Assembly: GCA_945889085.1 (NCBI GenBank)
Contig: CAMDBM010000001.1
Location: 93,721 to 157,720 of the forward strand
Direction: 5' to 3'
From: WLJO01 sp945889085
GTDB taxonomy: Bacteria; Actinomycetota; Acidimicrobiia; Acidimicrobiales; Ilumatobacteraceae
Length of the DNA stretch: 64,000 nucleotides
Part shown: piece after piece, positions 34,610 through 42,167 of the stretch
How positions within the stretch are numbered: the first letter of the stretch is position 1
Layout of the letters: every line of letters begins with the position of its first letter
Made by a program: the position numbers and the translations under genes
The notes under the pieces: model-generated
The model's input: only the letters and a program-made list of their open reading frames with translations
What the model was told of the DNA's origin: nothing
The model's database searches: none

Positions 34610-34645
34610 GCGGGAGGACGCTACTGCTGCGGCCAGACTGTGCGG

Positions 34646-35389
34646 GTGAACCTGCGGGTGATGACCTGGAACGTGCTCGGATCGGCCAGACCAGACCGGG
34701 ATGGGCTCGCGCGCGCCATCCAGTCCTTCGCGCCCGACGTGGTCGCGATCCAGGAGATCCGCCTCGGGCAGGCGAACCGCCTTGCTAACCGTCTCGGGTG
34801 GCGGGTCGTGTGGACGTTCAAGCACTTCCCGCTCGGACCGTTGGTGCCATGGCGGGCCGAGGGCATTGCCGTCATCTCGCGCCACGCGATGGCACTCGAG
34901 TCGGCCTGGGAACTGTCGTCTGGGGTCGGCCGGTCGACGTATCACCGACGGGTGGCCCAGGCGGTCCGTGTGAACCTTTCGCACAGCGCAGGGCATGCAC
35001 CCGAACAGTTCTGTGTCGTCAATACCCACCTCGAAAGCAACGGGGCAAACCTCGCCGAACGCGTCCGGCAGGCGCAACACGTCGTCGGGCACGTGACCGA
35101 ACGGGGCATCAACGTGTCGGTGCTGGTCGGCGACCTCAACGCCAGTGAGGAACCCGACGTCCTCGCGCCCTTCGCAGGGTACGGGTTGCTCGACGCGTGG
35201 ACCTCGATACAGCCGGGGACGGCGGGATCCGGTTGCACCGTTCCGTCTGCGCACCCGGACAAGCGCCTCGACTATGTCCTCGTCGGCCCCCGGTACCGCG
35301 TGGTCGGCGTGCAGGTTCCCGATCCATCGGCGGCATGGGCAGCCCTGTCCGATCACCTTCCGGTCGTGGTGGACCTCGAAGTGGTCTAG
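34646..35389 (+). CDS. Endonuclease/exonuclease/phosphatase (EEP) family protein
   Basis: 247 residues. N-L-R-V-MTWNVLGSARPDRD start, then metal-binding Glu (VVAIQEIRLGQ), FCVVNTHLESNG, VSVLVGDLNASEEPDV and the catalytic His in ALSDHLPVVVDLE, all as in DNase I-like hydrolases. No signal peptide, so cytoplasmic; substrate unknown. GTG 34646 chosen as it is six bases after CAGACT (34634-34639); GTG 34640 or ATG 34661 are alternatives. Its stop shares CTAG with the convergent ligase gene. Confidence 0.85.
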   Translation: MNLRVMTWNVLGSARPDRDGLARAIQSFAPDVVAIQEIRLGQANRLANRLGWRVVWTFKHFPLGPLVPWRAEGIAVISRHAMALESAWELSSGVGRSTYHRRVAQAVRVNLSHSAGHAPEQFCVVNTHLESNGANLAERVRQAQHVVGHVTERGINVSVLVGDLNASEEPDVLAPFAGYGLLDAWTSIQPGTAGSGCTVPSAHPDKRLDYVLVGPRYRVVGVQVPDPSAAWAALSDHLPVVVDLEVV

Positions 35390-36792
35390 ATGCGCTCGAA
35401 GTAGCGGCGCATCTCCCAGTCGGTCACCGTCTGGTTGAACGCGATCCACTCGGCCTTCGCTGCGTTGAGGATGTGGTGGTGGACCTCGTCGCCGAATGAG
35501 GCGCGTGCGACGGACGACGACTCCCACAGGTCGATCGCATCCGAGAGGTTCCACGGGACGCGGTCGATGTCCTGCGCCGTATAGCCGTTTCCCGAGAACG
35601 GGGCGGGCGGCTCGATCCGGTTCTCGATGCCGTGGAGCCCACCGGCAATCGTTCCCGCGAACGCGTGATAACTGTTGGCATCGGCGCCCGGGATGCGGCA
35701 CTCCACACGGCTGCTCGCGCCGTGACCCACCTTGCGGAACCCGAGCGTGCGGTTGTCCACTCCCCACCCGACACCGGTTGGTGCCCACGAGCCCGGCTGG
35801 AAACGCTTGTAACTGTTGATGGTGGGTGCCCACAGCAACGAGAACTCGCGCGCAGTCGCGATAAGGCCACCGAGCCACCAGCGGAACGTCTCGCTCATCG
35901 CGTTCGGTCCCTGCGGATCGTGCATCGCTGTCTCGAGCCGACCGGACGTGGACTCCCGCCAGAGCGAGGAGTGGACATGGCAGGACGAGCCGGTGTCGTT
36001 GAACGCGTACTTCGCCATGAAGGTGATGCTGCGCCCGTTGAGGGCCGCTATTTCCTTCGCAGCGTTCTTGTAGAGGTGGTTGCGATCCGCCATCTCGACC
36101 GCTGTCGTGTAGTCGAGGTTGATCTCGTGCTGACCGCGGCCGGCCTCGCCCTTGGAGAACTCGACCGGCACGCCGCTCGCCTCGAGACCACGACGGATCT
36201 GACCGATCAGGTACTCGTCCATCGTCGTCTGGAGCACGTGGTAATCCTGCAGCCAGGGCGAGTGGTTCACCAGATTGCGGTAGCCCTTCTCGTAAGCCTC
36301 GGCGTACGTGTCGCGGAACACGAAGAACTCGATCTCGCTGCCGAGCATCGGCGTGTACCCCAGGCGGGCCGCACGCTCAACCTGGCGGCGGAGGATCTGT
36401 CGCGGGGACTCCTCGATTGGCGCGCCGTTGTCCACGTCTACGAGATCGCAGAGGATCATTGCGGTTCGCGGTACCCACGGTGTGATCCGGATCGTCGACC
36501 AGTCCGCCTGCGCAACCATGTCGCCGTACCCGAGGTCGTAGTTGGCAAAGCGGTAGCCGGGAACCGGGTTGTTGTCGATGTCGCACGCAATGAGGTAGTT
36601 GCAGTTCTCGGTGCCGTGGTCGGCCACCTGCTCCAGGAAGAATCGTCCGCTCGTCCGCTTACCGGTGAGACGACCCTGAAGATCGACAAACGCCATCACG
36701 ACGGTGTCGATGTCACCAGCAGCAATGAGCGACTCGAGTTGCGCTCGGGAAACGTGGACCCGCTCGTCGCGGGGATTGGTGGGCGCAGACAT
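35386..36792 (-). CDS. Glutamine synthetase family ligase (second copy)
   Basis: 468 residues with a full N-terminal beta-Grasp domain (VVMAFVDLQGRLTGKRTSGR) and catalytic domain: GSEIEFFVFRDTY, ETAMHDP ahead, SFMAK-like SITFMAKYAFNDTGSSCHVH, APTINSYKRFQPGSWAPTGV and RVECRIPGADANSYHAFAGT. Closest in layout to GlnA4 / gamma-glutamyl-ethanolamide or gamma-glutamyl-polyamine synthetases rather than the nitrogen-assimilating GlnA, since the adenylylation Tyr loop is not recognisable. ATG 36792 is seven bases after TACTGT (complement of 36800-36805). Confidence 0.85.
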   Translation of the reverse strand: MSAPTNPRDERVHVSRAQLESLIAAGDIDTVVMAFVDLQGRLTGKRTSGRFFLEQVADHGTENCNYLIACDIDNNPVPGYRFANYDLGYGDMVAQADWSTIRITPWVPRTAMILCDLVDVDNGAPIEESPRQILRRQVERAARLGYTPMLGSEIEFFVFRDTYAEAYEKGYRNLVNHSPWLQDYHVLQTTMDEYLIGQIRRGLEASGVPVEFSKGEAGRGQHEINLDYTTAVEMADRNHLYKNAAKEIAALNGRSITFMAKYAFNDTGSSCHVHSSLWRESTSGRLETAMHDPQGPNAMSETFRWWLGGLIATAREFSLLWAPTINSYKRFQPGSWAPTGVGWGVDNRTLGFRKVGHGASSRVECRIPGADANSYHAFAGTIAGGLHGIENRIEPPAPFSGNGYTAQDIDRVPWNLSDAIDLWESSSVARASFGDEVHHHILNAAKAEWIAFNQTVTDWEMRRYFERI

Positions 36793-36831
36793 GCGGGTGA
36801 CAGTACCGACACCCAGCCCGGAGGGGAACGA

Positions 36832-37665
36832 CTACTTGGCTACGGCTTTGGCGGCGGCCTTGGCGGGCGCCACCTTCTTCGCAGCCGCAGTCTTGGCCGG
36901 CTTGTCCACATCAGGCTTGGCTGCCGCCGTCTTGTCGGCTGGTGCCTTCGCCGTCTTGTCGGCGGCGGGCTTCGCCGCTGCCACCTTCTTGGCGGCAGGT
37001 TCCTTCGCCGGCTTGGCGGCAGGTGCCTTCGCCGCTGCCACTTTCTTGGCGGCCGGTGTCTTCGCAGGCTTGTCTGCTTCCGGCGTTGCTGCCGATGCCC
37101 CGTCGTCGAACTCGCTGTCGACTGCTGGCTTTGCGGCGACGGCTTTGTCGGCCTTCGCCCCACCCTTGGCCGGCTTCAGCACACCCTTGGCGAGGGCCTG
37201 ATCGAGGAAGATTTCGGCTTCCTCGGCGCTCACCCGCAGGGCTGGTGCAATCTCCGACACGAGGTTGATGCGTGCCCGCTCGTACATCGTGCGCTCGGCG
37301 GCAGAAAGGGCTGCATCCCGGTTGCGCGCTGCGAGGTTACGGACGACCTCGGCAACTTGGTAGACGTCGCCCGACTTCAGTTTCTCCTGATGGTTCTTGA
37401 AGCGCCGCGACCAGTTGGACGGCACGCGGGGATCGGCCTTCGACAGCACCGACACGAGGTCGTCGAGTTCATCCGCGTTCACCGGCGGACGAACACCAAC
37501 AGTGTCGGCGTTCTCGACCGGAACCGACAGCGTCATCTCGCCGATCACCGACTTCAAGATGAGGTACTCCCTCGTCACGCCGTCTACCAAGAGCTTCTTC
37601 GAGCCCTGGACGAGGCATGCCCCGTGCTGGGGATAGATGACGGTGTCGCCCTTCTTGAACTTCAC
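36832..37665 (-). CDS. carD: CarD-family RNA polymerase regulator with a long Lys/Ala/Pro tail
   Basis: 277 residues. Residues 1-165 are a standard CarD: RNA polymerase interaction domain (FKKGDTVIYPQHGACLVQGS ... EYLILKSVIGEMTLSVPVEN) and the DNA-binding helical domain (VPSNWSRRFKNHQEKLKSGD; LAARNRDAALSAAERTMYER), ending where the usual 160-residue protein ends. Then come about 110 residues of AKP/AAKK repeats (KKVAAAKAPAAKPAKEPAAK), like histone H1 or the tail of mycobacterial HupB. CarD stabilises the open complex at promoters; the tail should add nonspecific DNA binding. GTG 37665 follows GAGGTGA. A 23-codon ORF precedes it. Confidence 0.9.
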   Translation of the reverse strand: MKFKKGDTVIYPQHGACLVQGSKKLLVDGVTREYLILKSVIGEMTLSVPVENADTVGVRPPVNADELDDLVSVLSKADPRVPSNWSRRFKNHQEKLKSGDVYQVAEVVRNLAARNRDAALSAAERTMYERARINLVSEIAPALRVSAEEAEIFLDQALAKGVLKPAKGGAKADKAVAAKPAVDSEFDDGASAATPEADKPAKTPAAKKVAAAKAPAAKPAKEPAAKKVAAAKPAADKTAKAPADKTAAAKPDVDKPAKTAAAKKVAPAKAAAKAVAK

Positions 37666-37673
37666 TCGTCACC

Positions 37674-37745
37674 TCATGTGCTTGACGTCTTGGAGCCTGG
37701 CGGCCGGACCTGGCTGCCCGGCGGCGGCGTTGCCGGCCGGGACAT
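37674..37745 (-). CDS. Possible 23-residue leader ORF before carD
   Basis: TAGCCT (complement of 37752-37757) lies six bases before an ATG (37745) that opens MSRPATPPPGSQVRPPGSK and stops at TGA 37674-37676, nine bases before the carD GTG; the carD Shine-Dalgarno GAGGTGA overlaps that stop. The spacing matches the leaderless genes of this window. The PPP run could slow ribosomes. Translation of this ORF is not proven. Confidence 0.4.
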   Translation of the reverse strand: MSRPATPPPGSQVRPPGSKTSST

Positions 37746-37786
37746 CTTGCAAGGCTAGGGCCACCGAGGGGGAATCCCACGCTGCG

Positions 37787-37862
37787 TGGCGCCCTCGGAG
37801 GGACTCGAACCCCCAACCAACCGGGTAGAAACCGGTTGCTCTATCCATTGAGCTACGAGGGC
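37787..37862 (-). tRNA. tRNA-Arg (anticodon TCT), CCA encoded
   Basis: Acceptor GCCCTCG (37862-37856) pairs with CGAGGGC (37797-37791), discriminator G at 37790, and CCA is encoded at 37789-37787. D arm AGCTCAATGGATAGAGC, anticodon loop TTTCTAC, T arm GGGGGTTCGAGTCCC. It is the only one of the four tRNAs here with an encoded CCA. Confidence 0.94.
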
Positions 37863-37936
37863 CGGGACAGCCGTTGCCGAAAGGCTAGTGGGACGTCAAC
37901 GGACCGCGCGGGAAATCGCTGCCGCCCGGCCATCGC

Positions 37937-39193
37937 TCAGACGCCGAGAAGCGTGCGTCTGAGCAGGTCCAATGCTGAGATCACCGAGAACTCGCGCATC
38001 TGCTGGCGCTGCCCGGGCAGCCGCACCGTGGTGCTGATGGGAGCAGCTTCGCCGACCACGAGCCCGATACAGAGCGTGCCGACGGGCATGCCATCCTGCT
38101 CGCTCGGCCCGGCGACCCCAGTGAGTGCAAGGCCCACATCGCTGCCGAGCACCCGACGCGCCCCGATCGCCATCGCGACGGCCGTTGCCTCGTTCACCAC
38201 CGGACCCTCCGGAACGCCGAGCAGGTTGAACTTGACGGCACTCGCGTACGACACGATCGAGCCGAGAAGTACGTCGCTGGCGCCGGCGATTCCGGTGATC
38301 CGGGCACCGACCAGACCACCGGTGACCGACTCGGCGAGGCCGAGCGTGAGGCCCCGGGAACGCAGGAGATCGAGCACCACCGATTCCATCGTGTCGGCGT
38401 CCTGGCCGAACACCTGGCTCGACAACTCTGCGCGGATCGCCGCCTCGTGCGGCTCGATGAGCGCCAGTGCAGACGCACGGTCGGCAGCCCGCGCAGTCAG
38501 ACGGACCTTGATGCCCTCCCAGCCGCTGGCCAGGAACGCGAGTGTCGGGTTGCCCGCATCCTCAAGCCGTTCGATGATGCCGTCGAGACGCTCGTTGAGC
38601 CCACTCTCGCTCTCGCCCCACGTGCGCAGCGTGCGCGAGACGATGATGCTCGGGTCACCCGATCGGCGGCGCAGGTCCGGAAGGACCGCTCGCTCGAGCA
38701 TGTCCTTCATCTCGTGCGGGACGCCCGGCACCAGATAGGCAACCTTCTCGCCACTGCGGACGTGCACCGGGCAGATGAGCCCGGGTGCGGTGCCCCGGGT
38801 CTGGGCGATGACGATTGCTCCGTCGGGTACCTGCGCCTGTCGGAGATTGTTCTCCGCCATCCTGCGGCCCCGCGAGGCGAACATCTCACGGATGCGCTCG
38901 GCCACCTCCTCGTCGTGGTGCATGCCCACGCCCATGACCTCGGCGATCGCCTCACGGGTGATGTCGTCGTGTGTCGGTCCGAGTCCGCCGCACACGATGA
39001 GCGCGTCGGACCGCTCGAAGGCCTCACGCATGCACTGCACGATGCGCTCACGGTTGTCACCCACCTTCACCTGCCGGTGCGTGCCGATACCGCTCAGCGC
39101 CAACTGTTCCCCGATCCACGAGGAGTTGGTGTCGACGATCTGGCCGAGGAGCAACTCGGTCCCGATCGCAAGGACCTCGCAGGACAGTGTCAT
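37937..39193 (-). CDS. cinA: CinA-family protein (nicotinamide mononucleotide deamidase / molybdopterin-binding)
   Basis: 418 residues. N-terminal molybdopterin-binding-like domain (VLAIGTELLLGQIVDTNSSW; LIVCGGLGPTHDDITREA; VPGVPHEMKDML) and C-terminal PncC deamidase domain (GLAESVTGGLVGARITGIAG; SYASAVKFNLLGV). Recycles NMN or pyridine nucleotide derivatives. ATG 39193 overlaps the pgsA stop (ATGA). Part of rimO-pgsA-cinA; the recA gene that often follows is not here. Confidence 0.93.
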   Translation of the reverse strand: MTLSCEVLAIGTELLLGQIVDTNSSWIGEQLALSGIGTHRQVKVGDNRERIVQCMREAFERSDALIVCGGLGPTHDDITREAIAEVMGVGMHHDEEVAERIREMFASRGRRMAENNLRQAQVPDGAIVIAQTRGTAPGLICPVHVRSGEKVAYLVPGVPHEMKDMLERAVLPDLRRRSGDPSIIVSRTLRTWGESESGLNERLDGIIERLEDAGNPTLAFLASGWEGIKVRLTARAADRASALALIEPHEAAIRAELSSQVFGQDADTMESVVLDLLRSRGLTLGLAESVTGGLVGARITGIAGASDVLLGSIVSYASAVKFNLLGVPEGPVVNEATAVAMAIGARRVLGSDVGLALTGVAGPSEQDGMPVGTLCIGLVVGEAAPISTTVRLPGQRQQMREFSVISALDLLRRTLLGV

Positions 39194-39753
39194 GCTGCAA
39201 CCACCTCGCTGTCGGCTCGTGCGCGCTGGGCCTTCACGAGGTAATCGGCCCCGGTGAACACGGTCAGACCGACCGCGAGCCAGAGGAGGGCCTGCCACGC
39301 CCAGGTGGCGTGATTGGCGATCAGCGGGAGTACGGCAGCACCCACGGCGAGCTGTTGCGCGAAGGTCTTCCACTTCGCCAACTGGGTGGCCGGCACGCTG
39401 ACACCCTTCGCCCCGACGAACGTGCGGTACAGCTGGATGGCGAGTTCGCGGGCGGCGATGATGACGACCGGGAGGATCCAGAACACGTCCCGCTGAACGA
39501 GCGTGAACATCGCCCCGAGCACCAGCACCTTGTCGGCCAGCGGATCGAGGAACGCGCCCGAGCGTGTTGCCCCGTGGCGCCGGGCGAGCGACCCGTCGAC
39601 GAGATCGCTCATGCACAGCACGAACCAGAGTGCGGTGGCGAACCACGACCCCTGACGCCCGTCGATTGCCGCGAACATCACGGGTGAGACCAGCAAGCGC
39701 GCAACGGTGACCAGGTTGGCCCACGTAGCGATTGCGCTCGGGTCATTGCTCAT
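39190..39753 (-). CDS. pgsA: CDP-diacylglycerol-glycerol-3-phosphate 3-phosphatidyltransferase
   Basis: 187 residues, about four membrane helices. CDP-alcohol phosphotransferase motif D-G-x2-A-R-x8-G-x3-D-x3-D in SDLVDGSLARRHGATRSGAF followed by LDPLADKV. Makes phosphatidylglycerol phosphate from CDP-diacylglycerol. A related actinobacterial paralogue makes other lipids, so the exact alcohol is inferred from its place between rimO and cinA. Starts 35 bases after the rimO stop. Confidence 0.9.
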   Translation of the reverse strand: MSNDPSAIATWANLVTVARLLVSPVMFAAIDGRQGSWFATALWFVLCMSDLVDGSLARRHGATRSGAFLDPLADKVLVLGAMFTLVQRDVFWILPVVIIAARELAIQLYRTFVGAKGVSVPATQLAKWKTFAQQLAVGAAVLPLIANHATWAWQALLWLAVGLTVFTGADYLVKAQRARADSEVVAA

Positions 39754-39788
39754 GATTCGTCGGACATCCTGCCAACGACAGTAGCGGG

Positions 39789-41060
39789 CTACGGCAGTAG
39801 CGGGCGCCCCATGAGGTCCGGGCCCATTGCCTCGACGATCTCCACCTCGTGGAACGAGCCGACGGCGAGATCCTCGGGAACCTCGATGACGCCGTCGATC
39901 TCGGGTGCCTCCCGTGTGGACCGTGCGGTGCCGGGCACGTCGACGAGCACGCGCTGGACCGAACCGATGAGCAGGTCGCGACGCCCGGCCGTGATGCGGT
40001 CCTGCATCTCACGGAGTTCGTTGAGCCGCTCGTTCATCAGTGAGGCGTCGACGGCGCCGTCGAGGCCCACCGCATAGGTGCCCTCCTCGGGTGAGTACGC
40101 GAAGAAGCCGCACCAGTCGAGCTGTGCCTGTTCCACAAAGGCCAGTAGTTCGTCGTGGTCGCGCTCGGTCTCGCCGGGGTAGCCGACAATGAAATTGGAG
40201 CGGAACGCTGCCTCGGGTGCCCGATTCCGGATGTCGGCGATGCGGCGCAGGAAGCGCTCGCCGTCACCCCATCGACGCATGCGGCGGAGCAGCGGCTTGG
40301 AGACGTGCTGGAGCGAGAGGTCGAAGTACGGCACGCCCGTGGAGATGACCGCGTCGATCAGGTCGTCCGACAGGTCCGAGGGATACAGGTACAACAGGCG
40401 GACCCAGTCGGCCCGTTCCGCAACTGCCCGTACGAGCGAAACAATTGAGCCGGCCCCCAACTCGTCGGGACGGTCCTTGCCGTACGAGGCGAGGTCCTGG
40501 GCGACGAGCACAATCTCGCGGGCCTCGAGCGACTCGACCTCCGCAAGAATCGACGACACGTCCCGGCTGCGCTGGGGCCCGCGGAACGAAGGGATTGCGC
40601 AGAACCCGCACGACCGGTCACAACCCTCAGCGATCTTCACGTATGCCCAGGGCGAGTTGGACTTGGGTCGCGGCAGGTTGAGCAGATCGAGCATCGGGGC
40701 CGGACCCGCAGGCGACACGCCGAGCGACTTGCGACCAAGCGTCACCGGAACGCCGAAGCCAGCCACCTGGTCGACCTCCGGCAGTGCCTCGGCGAGCTCG
40801 GCCCCGTAGCGCTCGGCCATGCATCCCGTGACCACCAGGCGGGCGCCTTCCTTGCGCTGGTCGTCGAGCGCGAGGATCGTGTCGATCGATTCGCGCCTGG
40901 CCTCGTCGATGAAGGCGCAGGTGTTCACCACCACTAGATCGGCCTCAGCAACGTCGTCCGTCGGCTGCATGCCATCGGCGAGCAGGGTGCCGATCAACTT
41001 GTCGGAGTCCACCTGGTTCTTCGGGCACCCGAGGGTCTCGACGAAGAACCGTTTGTTCAC
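39789..41060 (-). CDS. rimO: Ribosomal protein S12 methylthiotransferase RimO
   Basis: 423 residues. N-terminal UPF0004 domain with a cluster Cys (ETLGCPKNQVDSDKL; VVNTCAFID; VTGCMAERYG), radical SAM motif CDRSCGFCAIPSFRGPQRSR, and a C-terminal TRAM domain. Methylthiolates Asp of ribosomal protein S12 using two [4Fe-4S] clusters. The CPKNQVDS and IPSFRGPQRSR signatures separate RimO from MiaB. GTG 41060 is eight bases after TAGCGT (complement of 41069-41074). First gene of the rimO-pgsA-cinA set. Confidence 0.95.
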   Translation of the reverse strand: MNKRFFVETLGCPKNQVDSDKLIGTLLADGMQPTDDVAEADLVVVNTCAFIDEARRESIDTILALDDQRKEGARLVVTGCMAERYGAELAEALPEVDQVAGFGVPVTLGRKSLGVSPAGPAPMLDLLNLPRPKSNSPWAYVKIAEGCDRSCGFCAIPSFRGPQRSRDVSSILAEVESLEAREIVLVAQDLASYGKDRPDELGAGSIVSLVRAVAERADWVRLLYLYPSDLSDDLIDAVISTGVPYFDLSLQHVSKPLLRRMRRWGDGERFLRRIADIRNRAPEAAFRSNFIVGYPGETERDHDELLAFVEQAQLDWCGFFAYSPEEGTYAVGLDGAVDASLMNERLNELREMQDRITAGRRDLLIGSVQRVLVDVPGTARSTREAPEIDGVIEVPEDLAVGSFHEVEIVEAMGPDLMGRPLLP

Positions 41061-41132
41061 AGTTGTTCACGCTACCCACAAACCGTGGCCGGTATCGTCG
41101 CTTGCGCCACTGGTACGCAAACGGAGTAGATC

Positions 41133-42155
41133 TTGACGCAGGAGAACAACGACCTCGACTCCCTGCTCAACCGGATGCGGACCGTCTCTTCGCCGATCCG
41201 CGGGACGCTCACCGAGATCCACACCTCCCTGAAGGGGATGTCCCACGGGCGAGTTGCGGACTACATCCCCGAACTCGCCAGCGCCGACCCGAACTGGTTC
41301 GGGATCGCGATTACCGGCGTGGACGGGAACACCGTGGAGGTAGGCGACTCGGCGCAACCGTTCAGCATTCAGTCGGCCTCCAAACCCTTTGTCTATGGCC
41401 TCGCTCTGGACAGCCACGGACGGGATCACGTGCTGTCCAAGGTGAACGTCGAGCCTTCCGGTGAGGCGTTCAACTCGATCGTCCTGGACCAGTCCACCAA
41501 CCGACCCTTCAACCCGCTGGTGAACTCCGGGGCTATCGCTACCACCGATCTCATTCCGGGTGCCAGCCATGTGGACCGCATCAAGAACCTGCTCAGCAAG
41601 CTGGAGCAGTACGTCGGGCGCACCCTGCACGTGGACAATGCCACGTTCATCTCGGAACGCTCAACCGGTCATCGCAACCGGGCGATCGCTCACCTCATGC
41701 TGAACTTCGGCATGATCGAGGATCGGGTGGAGGAGACCCTCGAGCTCTACTTCCAGCAGTGCGCCGTGCTCGTGAACTGCAAGGACCTCTCCGTGATGGC
41801 AGCGACGCTCGCCAACGGTGGGGTGAACCCGGTGACCGGGGTGCGGGCCATCCAGTCCGAGTACCTCAAGGACCTGCTGAGCATCATGCTCGCCTGCGGT
41901 ATGTACGACTACGCCGGCCAGTGGGGGTACCTCGTTGGCCTCCCCGCAAAGAGCTCGGTGAGCGGCGCCGTTCTTGCCGTGGTGCCGGGAAAGTTCGGCA
42001 TCGCCGTGTACTCACCCCCTCTCGACGAGCGGGGCAACAGCGTCCGGGGCGTTGCGACGTGCCGAGCGCTGAGCGAACGGTTCGGCCTGCACGTGCTCGA
42101 TGCGCACTTCGTCGGGAGCTCGCTCGACAACGAGTTCCGCCCGAGCCGCGGCTGA
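41133..42155 (+). CDS. glsA: Glutaminase (serine beta-lactamase-like fold)
   Basis: 340 residues. Catalytic S-x-x-K in FSIQSASKPFVYGLALD, the N-S-G-A-I-A motif (LVNSGAIATTDL), and VLVNCKDLSVMAATLANGGV, all typical of glutaminase A (L-glutamine to glutamate plus ammonia). Contains no STAS or cNMP domain. Start TTG 41133 after GGAG; convergent with ftsK, 12 bases apart. Confidence 0.93.
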   Translation: MTQENNDLDSLLNRMRTVSSPIRGTLTEIHTSLKGMSHGRVADYIPELASADPNWFGIAITGVDGNTVEVGDSAQPFSIQSASKPFVYGLALDSHGRDHVLSKVNVEPSGEAFNSIVLDQSTNRPFNPLVNSGAIATTDLIPGASHVDRIKNLLSKLEQYVGRTLHVDNATFISERSTGHRNRAIAHLMLNFGMIEDRVEETLELYFQQCAVLVNCKDLSVMAATLANGGVNPVTGVRAIQSEYLKDLLSIMLACGMYDYAGQWGYLVGLPAKSSVSGAVLAVVPGKFGIAVYSPPLDERGNSVRGVATCRALSERFGLHVLDAHFVGSSLDNEFRPSRG

Positions 42156-42167
42156 CCAATCGCGGCG

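Noticed and set aside
36840..37140. Tandem DNA repeats or a CRISPR-like array
   Set aside because: The repeats follow the codon phase of the CarD tail (Lys/Ala/Pro units) and have no constant spacer length.
39194..39724. N-terminal extension of CinA
   Set aside because: It overlaps pgsA in another frame; the ATGA overlap marks the true start.
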